Source: Chrysophaeum taylorii (Eukaryota > Sar > Pelagophyceae > Pelagomonadales > Pelagomonadaceae). Taken from it: DNA of 64,000 nucleotides. The notes under the pieces were generated by a model. It made no database searches and was not told where the DNA came from. It worked only from the letters and a program-made list of their open reading frames with translations. Location: NCBI GenBank assembly GCA_029834535.1, contig JAQMWT010000036.1, positions 156,007 through 220,006 on the forward strand. The letters run 5' to 3'. Below are positions 41,011 to 51,419 of the stretch, piece by piece. The translations under genes were made by a program, and so were the position numbers. Each line of letters opens with the position of its first letter. Positions within the stretch are counted from its first letter, which is position 1.

Positions 41011-41525
41011 CATCTTGCGCACTCACCACGAGTCTTCTTTTGCTCGTTGAGTTCGCTACAGGCATTATTTTTTGCTGCAGTTATTGCTCACTCAATGGAA
41101 TCCAGGACGAGAAACGACGCATTATTATTGTCCTGGTGCGCGCTGATGTATGGTGTCTAATAAGCGCCGTAAAACGACGAATCCATAATATAGCGCCCTT
41201 GCTTTTTCTTCGCTGCCCTTTGAGTTCTTTTTTTTTCTTCTCTGGCATGCTTTTTAGTCTCTGATGCGATTGAAAAGAGCCAGGGAGATGCTAACTACAC
41301 AAACAAGAATAACGACCACATTGAATATAGGCGGGAGGGGAAGCGCGGAGTGTGCCACGGTGTGGGGAGATAGGGCGCCAGAGGGGGGTACCCTGAGTGC
41401 ATCATCGGAGGGGCACACGGCCGTAATCGCCGTCGAGCCGTGCCGGGGACTTTTCGAGGGGAGTTTTGATCGCAAAAGGCCGTAAGGGTAAGCCTGCGAT
41501 TGTTCACGAAGTAGTCTGCTACGCA

Positions 41526-42620
41526 ATGGCCGAAGGCGAAGTGGAACGGACTCCTGGCCCCGTGGTCGCGCTGCTGATCGGGATGGCGGGGAGCGGGAAG
41601 TCGACGCTGTTTCACCGCATCCACTACGAGGCGGCGCAGACGGGGAAGCGGTGCTACTTCATCAACCTCGACCCTGCCGCGCTCGAGGTGCCCGTCGAGG
41701 CAAACATCGACATCCGGGACACGGTCGACTACAAGGGCGTGATGCGCGAGTACTCCCTCGGCCCGAACGGGGCTATCGTGACGTCCCTCAATCTCTTCGC
41801 GACGCAGTTCGGAGACGTGATGGACATCCTGGACGAGCGGACGAAGGAGTTTGACTACATCATCATCGACACGCCCGGGCAGATCGAGGCGTTCACATGG
41901 TCGGCCTCGGGCCAGCTTATCGCGGAGTCCCTGGCCTCGACGCTCGCGACGTGCGTCGTGTATGTCGTCGACACCCCGCGGAGCCGGAGCCCGGCGACAT
42001 TCATGAGCAACATGGTCTACGCGTGTTCGATACTCCACAAGCTCCGCCTCCCACTCGTCGCCGCCTTCAACAAGATCGACGTCCAGCCCCCCGAAACGTG
42101 CTTTTCGTGGATGGACGACTTCGAGGCCTTCCACGTGGCCCTCGACGAAGACGACAGCTCGGAAGCCTACGTCACCTCGCTTCATCGCTCCATGAGTCTC
42201 GTCCTCGACGAGTTCTATCGTGTCCTCGACCGTGTGGCGGTCTCGGCCGCGACGGGGGAGGGGATCGACAACTTCTGGGCCAAGCTTGACGCCTCGAGAC
42301 TCCTCTATGACGAGACTTATGGTGCCGAAATCCGACGCAAGAAGGCCGACTACCGCAAGCGCCACGACGATAATGTCGAAGAGAACATGGCGCGCCTGCG
42401 AGTGGATGTCGCCGAACTGGACCCCGACTCTCAGCCACCCCCGCCGCCAGCAATGGTCGCACCCGTCTCCAACACCCCGCCGCGCCAACCGCCGCCCCCG
42501 CCCGCGGCCACCAAAGGGGCAAAGTCCCCCGACGAGCCTGCCGTCGCCTATGTCCGCGACGCCCCTCCGCGCGTCCGGACTCGTTCGAAGCAGGACACCC
42601 GCGCCTCCTCCTCTTCGTAA
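41526..42620 (+). CDS. GPN1: GPN-loop GTPase 1 (GPN1/Npa3/XAB1)
   Basis: 364 residues, ATG at 41526. The P-loop is GMAGSGKST, followed by the INLDPA switch, and the family-defining Gly-Pro-Asn loop is in YSLGPNGAIVTSLNLF. The G3 region FDYIIIDTPGQIEAFTWSAS, FMSNMVYACSILHKLRLP and the G4 motif FNKIDV complete a GPN1 domain. GPN GTPases assemble and import RNA polymerase II subunits and shuttle between cytoplasm and nucleus. The C-terminal 90 residues are Pro-rich and divergent, as in other GPN1 proteins. The last stretch, RTRSKQDTRASSSS, is basic/Ser-rich. Confidence 0.95.
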   Translation: MAEGEVERTPGPVVALLIGMAGSGKSTLFHRIHYEAAQTGKRCYFINLDPAALEVPVEANIDIRDTVDYKGVMREYSLGPNGAIVTSLNLFATQFGDVMDILDERTKEFDYIIIDTPGQIEAFTWSASGQLIAESLASTLATCVVYVVDTPRSRSPATFMSNMVYACSILHKLRLPLVAAFNKIDVQPPETCFSWMDDFEAFHVALDEDDSSEAYVTSLHRSMSLVLDEFYRVLDRVAVSAATGEGIDNFWAKLDASRLLYDETYGAEIRRKKADYRKRHDDNVEENMARLRVDVAELDPDSQPPPPPAMVAPVSNTPPRQPPPPPAATKGAKSPDEPAVAYVRDAPPRVRTRSKQDTRASSSS

Positions 42621-42772
42621 TACGCCGTCTTTTTTGCGGGCGCGAGAAACGACGGCCCTCGCTCGCGACGGGGGGTTTGCGTCCTTTTCGAATTCTTTTC
42701 TTGTGTGTCCGATCGATCGACCGACGATCTTTGTTGCTGTTGATAATAGTTAACGGCGGCGGCACGAAGCGC

Positions 42773-44164
42773 ATGAGCCAACAGCGCGAAGGCGATGCGA
42801 AGGAGCGCGAGGCTAAGGCGCTGGAGGAGCGAATGGCAACATGGCACCGAGAACTGCACGCGAAGCACGAGGCGGAGGCGAGGGGCAAGTTCCGGGCAAT
42901 GGCCGAGATCTTAGAGTCGACGGCGCAACTACGTCAGACGCGGCATGAGCACAAGACGTTAAGCGGCGATGATCTCGACTTCTGTCGCGCGTTCTACGAG
43001 GGTACGACGAGGCGCATGATGGCATCATACGAAGAACGCCGGGTCGAGCCAAGCACGCCCAACAGGCTCGATCCGGTCGGCGCAAAACGCGACCACCGCG
43101 GTCGGCCCCGTGTTGTCTTAGCTGTGATGGACTGCGGACGGCATTGGACGCGCGCGTCGACGATAGAAGGTGCGCTGCGCGACGTCGCCGACGTCAGCTC
43201 GTTGTGTCTCCCGAGTCGGTCACGGCGCGTTATGGAGGCGATGCCCGAGGAGCCGGAAACGAAGACCCAAGAGGGCTGGGTATCGCTCTCCGAGCGACAA
43301 ACACAGACGAGCGTGCTCAGGCGTCTTGCCGAGATGGCGGTCGGAGACAACATCGGCAGCCATCCATACGTTATCGTGGGGCACGGCGTCGGCGCCATCT
43401 TCGCCTACGAGCTCCTGCGGGCGCAGCGGCGGCGGCGCGGGCGGCTCCCCGTACGATTTTTTGTCTCCGGGTCGAGGGCACCGCCCAACTTCCCGCCAGG
43501 GCCCTCAGCGACGCCCGCCGACGGCGGTCCGCCGCTTTTCGAGCGCGACGACGAGGCACTCCTCGCTTACTTTGGTAGGCTGCGGCGTGGCGACGCGCTC
43601 ATCGAGGAAACCCCGCCCGACCAGCCCGACTTGGAGAGTGATCGCGACCGGCCAATTCGGCTCGGGGCAGAAAGCGAGGCGCGACGTCGGCGCGCGATGC
43701 GCCGCGACGTCGACTCGCTGCCGCGCGAGCTCCGCGAAAGCTGCCATCTCCGCGCACACGCCGCCGCCTGCATCCGTGCCGACCTCCGTCTCCTCGACGC
43801 CCACGTCCACGTGCCCGACGGGCCTCTCGACTGCCCGATCACCGCGCTCGCCGGTGAACGCGACGTCTCGCTGAGCGACGAAGACCTCGACGAATGGCGT
43901 GCCGAAACCAACGCCGACTTTCAGATGCGCCGACCTCCTGGTGGTGCACAGTACCTCGACCAACCCGAAGGCCAGCGAGTCCTTATCGACTTGCTGCGCC
44001 ACACCTTCCTCACGTGGAGCGAAGAAGAGCAGACGCCCTCTCTTGACTATGCTGCTGCCGCTACTCCCGAGGCCGAAGATGCCGATGAAGAAGACGACGA
44101 GTGCTGCGCGATTCGCGTGGATCTTCGGAGCCGTGGGGGTGTCGAGAGGAGCCCGTGGCATTGA
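42773..44164 (+). CDS. Type II thioesterase-like alpha/beta-hydrolase, catalytic residues replaced
   Basis: 463 residues from the ATG at 42773 (the listed TTG is 96 bases upstream). An N-terminal coiled-coil-like helix (1-75) precedes an alpha/beta-hydrolase region similar to GrsT/OLAH-type thioesterases: VIVGHGVGAIFAYELLRAQ, VRFFVSGSRAPPN, and late LDCPITALAGERDVSLSDED. In the family the nucleophile elbow is GHSxG and a late GGHFFL supplies the His. Here the Ser position is Gly205 (GHGVG) and the His position is Ala392 (PGGAQYL), while the Asp of GERD is kept. It is therefore probably a non-catalytic family member. The C-terminus is acidic then basic. It is followed 63 bp later by the second sulfotransferase. 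Confidence 0.82.
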   Translation: MSQQREGDAKEREAKALEERMATWHRELHAKHEAEARGKFRAMAEILESTAQLRQTRHEHKTLSGDDLDFCRAFYEGTTRRMMASYEERRVEPSTPNRLDPVGAKRDHRGRPRVVLAVMDCGRHWTRASTIEGALRDVADVSSLCLPSRSRRVMEAMPEEPETKTQEGWVSLSERQTQTSVLRRLAEMAVGDNIGSHPYVIVGHGVGAIFAYELLRAQRRRRGRLPVRFFVSGSRAPPNFPPGPSATPADGGPPLFERDDEALLAYFGRLRRGDALIEETPPDQPDLESDRDRPIRLGAESEARRRRAMRRDVDSLPRELRESCHLRAHAAACIRADLRLLDAHVHVPDGPLDCPITALAGERDVSLSDEDLDEWRAETNADFQMRRPPGGAQYLDQPEGQRVLIDLLRHTFLTWSEEEQTPSLDYAAAATPEAEDADEEDDECCAIRVDLRSRGGVERSPWH

Positions 44165-44227
44165 AGTGCCCAATCCAACGGGATTCTGGTCAAGGTATTC
44201 GCGCCTTGAGACGACGAAAGCCTCAAG

Positions 44228-45211
44228 ATGTCTGGTCAGTTCAAGATGCTGCCGATATCGCCTCCCGTCGAAGATCTGCGTCAGTTTCAAACTCGGGCCG
44301 GCGACGTGTTCGTCGCGTCATGGCCAAAGTCAGGCGCGTTTCCTTCCCCACGATCCGTGTAAACATGCTGGCGATTGATTATAGGCACAACCTGGACGCA
44401 AGCCATCGTTGCGCACTTACTTCGCGACCGATCGACGTGGGAGCATGTGAGCGAGGTGACGCCGTTCTTCGACGTAATGGCGTCGTTCGAGCGAAGCGAC
44501 GACGGCAGGCTCGAGCCGTCGGCAGCGTTGTCGCGCACGTTCGCGAAAACGGGTCGTCGCGCCTGGAATACGCACCTTCTGTGGTCATTGATGCCCAAGT
44601 GTGAGGGCGCGCGATATATTTATATCGTGCGCAATGGAGATGACGCCGTGGTGAGCTTCTGGCATCACCTTCGCAACCAGCGCGGAGACGCCGGCCAGTT
44701 CGACGGCTCACTAGACGACTTTTCTCGGCGTTTGGTCAATTCAGAGCTCCCGTACGGCCCGTGGGCGGTCCACGTCGCCGACTGGGCTCGTGCCCTCGAC
44801 GATCCGAGGGTGTTGGTTTTGCGCTACGACAAGATGCGCGCAGATCTCGATGGTGCTGTTCGCGAGATAGCCGCCCACCTCGACGTGCCCTTCTCCGCCG
44901 ACTGCGTGCGCCACTGCTCCTTCGATGCCATGCGCGCCAGCGAATCGAGATACGAGCCTCGTTCCGTGCAGTGGGCTCCTGGCTTCCGATTTTTGCGCCA
45001 CGGAACCTCTGGCGATGGCGACTCCGCCCTTTCCGACGATGCGAAACGTCTGCTTAGAGAAGATTTCCACGCGCGCTGCGACTCGCTCCCGGCCGCGACC
45101 AAGGCGCGCCTCTTGGAAAGGCTTTCCCTTGGTGACTCGTTGGAGCCATCCGATATCGAGCAACCTTTACTCCGACCACGTGCCGATGTTGTGATGCGTG
45201 AAATCGCGTGA
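44228..45211 (+). CDS. Cytosolic-type sulfotransferase with a GC-AG intron
   Basis: Exons 44228-44333 and 44385-45211 give 310 residues. The splice rebuilds the PAPS loop SWPKSGTTWTQAIV. Its donor is GCGCGT after CAG and the acceptor TTATAG; no GT donor keeps the frame. YIYIVRNGDDAVVSFWHHL is the 3'-phosphate-binding motif, and VLVLRYDKMRADLDGAVREI with HLDVPF completes a Sulfotransfer_1 domain. There is no signal peptide. After the TGA at 45209-45211 the same frame continues for 36 codons and encodes a membrane span, described separately. The enzyme uses PAPS to sulfate an unknown acceptor. Its intron lies within four bases of the intron position in the other sulfotransferase of this window. 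Confidence 0.9.
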
Positions 45212-45322
45212 TACGCCACGAGCGATGGCACCTATGCCCTTCCGCTCGTCATCCTGCTCTTCTGCGCCTTGCCCTTTGTCGCGTGGCTCCTCTTCGCTCG
45301 CTGGGTTGGGATGCGCACCTGA
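45212..45322 (+). other. In-frame membrane-span extension beyond the sulfotransferase stop
   Basis: Directly after the TGA (context GCG TGA TAC), the same frame reads YATSDGTYALPLVILLFCAL, then PFVAWLLFARWVGMRT and a second TGA at 45320. The 20-odd hydrophobic residues followed by Arg make a good tail anchor. It has no ATG of its own before the span. Readthrough, a recent nonsense mutation, a base error, or chance are all possible. Confidence 0.45.
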
Positions 45323-46453
45323 GCCTCATCGCCACGCTGTGCGGCGGATGACGCCGCGAGGCGACCCGCGGCTGACAACAGACACAATATATTATTTTCT
45401 CGAAGTGCGTGGTAGACATCCATATATTTTCCCCGATTGCCGCCCTCCCCCTGGAGACCGATCGTATAGTGTTTCTTCTTAGTGTAATAAAAGTGCACGC
45501 CAGTACGTTCCTTGACCTCCAGGCGCGCGGCGCCACCACCCCGCCTTCTATTTATTTGCGGGCTTCCCCGCTCGCCCGCCTCGCCCCTCGGAGCGTACAG
45601 AGTGAGTAAGGCCCGTGGTGATGTGGGGAAAGTGCGGGCTAAGAAGGAGAAAGAGTGAAGACGGTGGCGCTCCGTCACGACGATCTACGTTGTAGATCTA
45701 GCTCTGGTCAGGCCGTGGGCTGGAGAAGACTCGGCAACTCGGCCTCGACGATCCTGTGGACTGCAAGAGTCACGCGTCCGCGTCTTCGATGATCCAGTGA
45801 ATTTGGAGGGTGCCTGAGGTTATATCGGGGGCTGGTGGGAATAGATGCAGGCTATCACAGGTCGGGGGTCTTTCTGGCAGAAAATGCGTTCTTCAAGTTG
45901 GTCACCCTGTTGGCTTTCGTGGCAGGCCCTTCTGCAGCGCCAGCAAGTTGAAGCATGCGGGAGGCTTGGCCAGGGTCTCAGGGTTTAGCCGCCACGGCCA
46001 GTCTTGTAGAATCGTGCGAGGGCGAAGTGCGCCAGGGGATCAGGATCAACTTCATCGTAGCAGATGGTGGACTCGTAGCTCTTCCTCGCTGCGACGTCGC
46101 TCTTTCGGCCACAATGCGTTCGGCCCTGTTCATAAAAGAAACCGTAGCTAAAGGCTGCACTGCTGCGGTTCAACCCGGTTCCACAATCTGCACCGCGCCT
46201 TAACGTGTTGCTGTCATGAATGTTTGCTCCTTGGTCATTGCCTTTCAAATCATGTAATCCCCCCGAGCTCGTAAGACGCATCATTGTGACTCCGTTCAGC
46301 AGCGATGCGATAGTATTGCATTCGATCATGATCGTTTGTACACTTACTCGGTTATTCATTCGCGGTCTTGACATAATACAGATGCGCAGCCGCCTTCAAT
46401 AGGCTCGTACCCTCGGACTCCACGCGTGTCAACTCCTAGAAAGGGCTTCTCAA

Positions 46454-46711
46454 CTAGAATTCAAACCAAAAGTCGTCGCGGGGAAGACTGCCATCGTCCG
46501 ATACGTCGCGCAGCAGCTTGAGATAGTATAACCCGATGCGGTATTGCGCTTGAGAGCGTGATTTTCGGTCCCCTCCGGCCTGCTGCCCATTGTATTCTGT
46601 TGCGCTCCCGCAAAGTAGCGTAGCCGCAAAGCGATCGTCCCTGCCGACTTCGACATCATCATCCCACTCGCATGCCCAGACTAGCTTCTCGAACTCTCCG
46701 GCGAGCTTCAC
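46454..46711 (-). pseudogene. Possible isolated exon or gene remnant, unknown
   Basis: A minus-strand frame of 85 codons reads KLAGEFEKLVWACEWDDDVE, then RFAATLLCGSATEYNGQQAG, and ends YYLKLLRDVSDDGSLPRDDF-WFEF. The composition looks protein-like, but there is no convincing start, upstream exon or family match. Confidence 0.3.
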
Positions 46712-46904
46712 TTGCGAGCGGCGTCCTCAGTTTCTTCTGAAACTCTGAGAATCGAACTAACTAATTATTAGGCCAGGCCAGTGCATGGGGAACAGGCTAA
46801 TCCCTCCACTATGCCGAAGGCGGTGCAGCCACCGCCCACCTCCAGCAACGGCATTGCGCGCAGGCACACTTCAGGGAGCGCCGAGACGTTTACAGAAACG
46901 CCAA

Positions 46905-47118
46905 CGGCCCCTACGTCTCTCGGCCGCCGGGTCCCTGGCGGCGCCCGGACGGTTAGGCTAGCACCTGCCGTTCCCTATAATCGGCTTGCGTCAACGTCCT
47001 TCCTTCCATTCACCCCACTCTCCTTTCCCCTCGACGCTCTCACCCCCGCCAATCTAAGCTGCTTTGATCAGCGCACGCTCCGCCCTCTAACCTTTGAGTT
47101 TATTCCTAAATCCCAGCG
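46905..47118 (+). repeat. Dispersed repeat, copy C
   Basis: Matches copy A (7675-7925, inverted) from CCCCTACGTCTC through CGGCCGCCGGGTCCCTGG, CGCCCGGACGGTTAG, CCTATAATCGGCTTGCGTC and CCCCCGCCAATCTAAGCTGC to CCTTTGAGTTTATTCCTAAA, with scattered substitutions and small indels. Confidence 0.78.
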
Positions 47119-47583
47119 CCATGGCGCGTGGGACCAGAAGGAAGTCACGGGGTCGAGAGACGATTTGACTGAAAACCATCTCATCGTTAGTTCCTTCCGC
47201 ACCCCCCGGCCATAACCCGTCCCGCTGCGAACGTTCCGGCTTCCAACCAGCCCGCCCGGGAAGCGAACAGGTGCCAACCTACGCCGGGAGGACGAATGCC
47301 CTCGCAAGGCGCAGGTTCAGTAAGCACCGTCCTCCATCGCAACCGTGCGGTTCGCGATCAGAGTAAGGGTGTAGAACAGTGAGAATCAATCTCCGAAGAC
47401 ACAGGACAAATTTCAATCGGAGGCCATACAGAGAGGGCAGGAGAGCAGCAGAGCACGAACAAACAAGAAACACGACAACAAACAAGGACAGGTAAAAAGC
47501 ACGGAAGGGAGACACGAGAGATGCATCGAAAGAGGGCACGCAGGATCTTGGATCTAGAGGAAAGCGATTCAGTCAGAATTTTT

Positions 47584-48285
47584 TTATGCTTCCGTGATTT
47601 TTCCAGGCATTGCGGGCATGTTGAGATATTCACCACGTAATATACGATCCCGGATCGAACTTCCAATGGTACGGGCTCCGGCGTGTTCTCGAATGATCTT
47701 TTGAAGGTGCCCGCCGTCATAAGGAAAGGGCTCGTAAGTAGTAATGAAAGGTGGATCACCTCTCACATCTGAGGAAAACATGACGACGACGGGGCCATAT
47801 GCGTCGAGGCCCCATGTCCCGTTATTCCATCCGAGCTTGGTCATCGTCTCGTTCTCACGCTCGTCCCAGAACGAATCCAGCAAAAACATGCACATCCATC
47901 GAGTTTCGTCGACAGCGTGGAAATAATGGTAGTACGGTGATGCCAACAGTAGCCGCTCATTCCTTTTCACCAACCCCTCGAAAATACCGTATATTGCGTG
48001 CATTCTCGCTCCCGAATCTGTCGCCGTCACCGGTACGTAGTACATCGACCCTCGGGTCGGAATCACCACCACATCCACCGTGTCTTCTCCGGACGGATCA
48101 AGTTGACGAAGGTTCTCACGTTTCATCAACTTCAGCTTCGCTTCGCCTTGGATCTCCACGACGTACCGCCCCGTCTCGGCGTCGAACTTTACGGCCACGC
48201 CCGTTTGGCCATTCAGCGCCGCAGTCTGCAACGAGTGGAGTTCCACCCGCCGCCCGAGCACGAGGCGTTTTTGTTCTGCACCCAT
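47584..48285 (-). CDS. Unknown 233-residue protein with SH3-like N-terminal module
   Basis: ATG at 48285, single exon. Residues about 8-65 (LGRRVELHSLQTAALNGQTG, KFDAETGRYVVEIQG, LKLMKRENLRQL) follow the small beta-barrel pattern G-x-x-V...L-N-G-x-x-G...GRY-V...K-x-x-N-L. That pattern is common in front of MYND or ankyrin domains in algal proteins. The rest is Trp/Phe/Tyr-rich (YYHYFHAVDETRWMCMFLLD, TYEPFPYDGGHLQKIIREHA) with no motif I recognise. It lies just outside the LTR retrotransposon and has host-like base composition. Function unknown. Confidence 0.7.
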   Translation of the reverse strand: MGAEQKRLVLGRRVELHSLQTAALNGQTGVAVKFDAETGRYVVEIQGEAKLKLMKRENLRQLDPSGEDTVDVVVIPTRGSMYYVPVTATDSGARMHAIYGIFEGLVKRNERLLLASPYYHYFHAVDETRWMCMFLLDSFWDERENETMTKLGWNNGTWGLDAYGPVVVMFSSDVRGDPPFITTYEPFPYDGGHLQKIIREHAGARTIGSSIRDRILRGEYLNMPAMPGKITEA

Positions 48286-48339
48286 ATGCGTGGACTTGAT
48301 CAGTCACTAGTCTAGGATTTAGGATTTAGGTAGAGAACG

Positions 48340-48435
48340 TGTGAGGAAGCTATGACACTTACCCCTGCACCACGTATCCAGTATCCCTACGTCATTTCCT
48401 TATCGCTAGAGTAACGCCCCATTCCAGTTGTCACA
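48340..48435 (+). repeat. 5' LTR (96 bp)
   Basis: Identical to 53160-53255; TG...CA ends with a 5-bp inverted terminal TGTGA/TCACA; preceded by GAACG. Confidence 0.95.
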
Positions 48436-48704
48436 TGGCAGCAGTGTTCGTTCGTTTCGATCGAACCTGTGCTTGCCTTCGCGGCGACTCCTCCTCGGCT
48501 TCAGTTCATTGCTACGTGTTCGGTTCGTTGTCGTCTATCATGTCCTCGATCGCAATTCAAGCTAGCAAACTTTCGCACAAACTTGATGCCTTCAGCGGTG
48601 AGCGACATTTTTTTTTTTTCCCACCAATGGCACGTCGTCTTGAGAACATGATCATCTCCACCGGCGATCACATTATCTCGACCAACGATCCTTGGACTAG
48701 CATC

Positions 48705-48985
48705 TCAGCATCTCGCTGCTCTGAAGAAGAATTTCTCAGCATCTCGCTGCTCTGAAGGCGAACTTCGCGTCAAGCAACAACGTTGATATCCATGAAAACC
48801 GCGACATGAACTTCACGCGACTTTACAAGCGCATTACCGATGTCTACATGGGCCGTGGGGATCGCGTAGCGAACTTCCTCAACAACTTCATCATCGGAGT
48901 ATACAAGTTGCTCGGCATTGTACCTATCACCGGCGTTCAAGTTGCTCGGCATTTTACCTATCACCGGAGTTCAAGTTGCTCAGCA
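48705..48985 (+). repeat. Tandem duplications inside the gag region
   Basis: CAGCATCTCGCTGCTCTGAAG occurs twice (about 48705 and 48733). A 34-bp unit starting AAGTTGCTCGGCATT repeats 2.5 times at about 48904-48985. A 34-bp unit is not a multiple of three, so it breaks the gag frame that reads RVANFLNNFIIGVYKLLG. Confidence 0.7.
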
Positions 48986-49699
48986 TTGTACCTGATCCGA
49001 CGCACCCTCGAGTGTGTCCTCGCATTTGACTACGTGCATCGTGCTTCAAGCCTTACTGGCTTTGTTTTATCGTCTCGCGTTTCGTACCGATGAATGTGGT
49101 TGTACCCTTGAGAAGTTCAACAACAATCAATTTCGATGGCATGCACAACCACTTCCGCCGCGCTATCCGCCGCGTCGTCAGCCACGACTTCAGACTCTTC
49201 CAACTGACCTACCCTAGACGCTCCCCTTTCCCAACAACCTGGCTCTACTCGATTCCGACGCACTACCCGATGTCCTTTTGGCGGCTGCAAGGACCACTTT
49301 AAGGGGGGCTGCCGCAAGTTTCAAATTTCCTATCTATTCCACGACAACGCCCTACCCACCATCGCCGTTCTTCTCAACAGCGCAACACTCCCAATGACTC
49401 CAACAACACCCAACAACACCCACCCACCAACACCAACACCAGTAACACTACCTTTTATGCTCCTATGCCTATTCCAACCTTGACTGATTCTAGTTCTACT
49501 CCGCCGCTTTTCTTAATACCACCATCTATTCCACCCCCTTCACCGCCTTAAACGGCCACACCCACCGTCCCACATACCCCTCCCGATACTCTGTCTCATG
49601 CCAATCAAGATAATTCCAAGTCAGCGCGTGTACCGCCGAATGTCTGATGCAAGCACATCAACAACCCCATCCCACGGACGCCCCTCGTTTTTGTTTTTA

Positions 49700-49980
49700 G
49701 CTCCCATTGCTCAGCCCCTCGTTCTGTATTTTCCCCTCGTCGTTGCTCCTCTCCTCGTTCTGTCTTTTCACCTCCTCGTTGATCCCCTCCTCGTTGTCTT
49801 TTCACCTCCTCGTTGCTCCCCTCCTCGTTCTGTATTTCGCCTACTCGTTGCTCCACTCCCCGTTGTGCATTTTCTGCTATTCGTTGATCCACTCCCCGTT
49901 CTGCATTTTCTGCTATTCGTTGATCCACTCCACGTTCTACATTTTCTGCTATTCGTTGATCCACTCCTCGTTGTGCTTGT
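49700..49980 (+). repeat. 36-bp minisatellite inside the LTR retrotransposon
   Basis: A 36-bp unit (CGTTGATCCACTCC...TTTTCTGCTATT) is repeated about three times at 49862-49975, and a more degenerate version extends upstream to about 49700. The period is a multiple of three, so both strands stay open (VDPLPVLHFLLF on plus, RGVDQRIAENAE on minus); neither looks like a real gene. Confidence 0.75.
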
Positions 49981-51419
49981 CGGTTTTGGTAAAACCAGCG
50001 CATCACGTTCCATCGCGCATTTCACCTGCCACAATTAAGCTGTGCCTGTCAATTTTTCGCGTGCGCAGTTTTCGTGCTTCCTATGTGGTTGGATCGCCCA
50101 TCTTCGGGATCCTGGACAGACGCTTCTTTGCTGTGTGATTTGTGGTTCTCCTTCGTGCACTCTCGCCTTTTCGCCGTTTTTCTGACCTTTAAAATTCGGT
50201 TTTGCTATCGCACTGAATTCCGTGCTCAGCACCCGCGACGCTATCTGGAATGTTCTTACGTCTGCGACGCTATCTGCAACGTTCTTACGTGCCACAACTG
50301 TTTTGCCACTGTCGCCAACTTCTACCGTAGTCTATTCGAGTATGACGCGAAGCTCGCCGCTTGCTCCTCCAACGTTGGCCCATATGGCAACTTCGTTCTT
50401 GCGAATGCGAAAACGGGCCACTTTCTTATCTGCCACAGCAGGCTGGCATACAGCAGCCTGGTCTACCCGTGTTCGTTCCTTACACCGCTGGCGCGTCCGA
50501 AGTCTTCCATCTTCGCGTACATGACGCGGTCGTGCCCATGGCAACTTGCTCGCGCCACAGCACCCAAACACCCAACGTTCGCATCAACCCTGTTTACGCC
50601 TGTTTTTGCTTCTGTCGACACCGACCATCGTCATAACCTGGTCACCATACAGCATATCTGCCCAAAGGCAACGTTCTCATCAGACGTCTGGTACACCGCC
50701 ATCATATGTACCAGCCTGTGTTTCCGCTATCTTTCCCCCGCTGCGATTCTCAGTGGCCACAATCGTCTAACGCACGTCATCCCAGGCACTTTTTGTCGCT
50801 ATTGTTCTTCAGACCTCGATTTTGCTGACAGTTTCGCTTATCAGATTTCCTGCAATGTCAACCACCGAAGGAACTTCAACGTTGTTCCGACTTTCTCGAA
50901 TCACGCTTCCAAGCTCTCGTCTACTGTTGCCCCATTGTCACCTGTTCCTGCTGTTGCCCGATTGTCACCTGTTCTTCCGCTGTTGCCCCCTTGTCCGCTG
51001 TTGCCCCCTTGCCCCCTGTATTTGATGAGAATGCGCCGGTTTCACTGGGACTGATCACCCCATCACGTGAACCGACCATTCTACGAGCTCATGAACTCCA
51101 ACGCACCAAAGAGAGAAAACAACAGAAAGTGCAAAAGAGAGAAAACAACAGAAAGTGCAAAACAAAGTCGAGCAAACCAGAGCCGACAAAACCAAAGAGC
51201 CCAAAACCTCCTGACGAAAGTGCAAAACAAAGTCGAGCCAAACGGAGCCGACCGCGCAAAGTCGACCAAAGCGCACTACAACAACCAACAAACTTTCATA
51301 CTGGCGTTTGTCAACAACGCAATGTCGATTCTGTTTCATCCTGTCACAATGTCGATTCTGTTTCCTCTGTCGCTTCTGTTTCCTCCTGTAACTCTTTGTA
51401 TGTCTCTTATGTTAGCTTT

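Larger units (their letters stand above)
45323..47583. other. Gene-poor stretch with one possible exon and repeat copy C
   Basis: 45323-46450 has only short ORFs and a palindrome GATCTAC...GTAGATC at 45682-45698. 46454-46711 is a possible coding exon and 46905-47118 is repeat copy C. 47119-47583 shows nothing recognisable. Confidence 0.5.

Noticed and set aside
48312-48331. Telomere-like GGATTTAGGATTTAGG
   Set aside because: Only two and a half imperfect units, and internal to the contig beside a retrotransposon; too short to call an interstitial telomere.
49862-49975. CRISPR-like array
   Set aside because: The 36-bp units are contiguous without spacers and the context is a eukaryotic retrotransposon, so it is a minisatellite.
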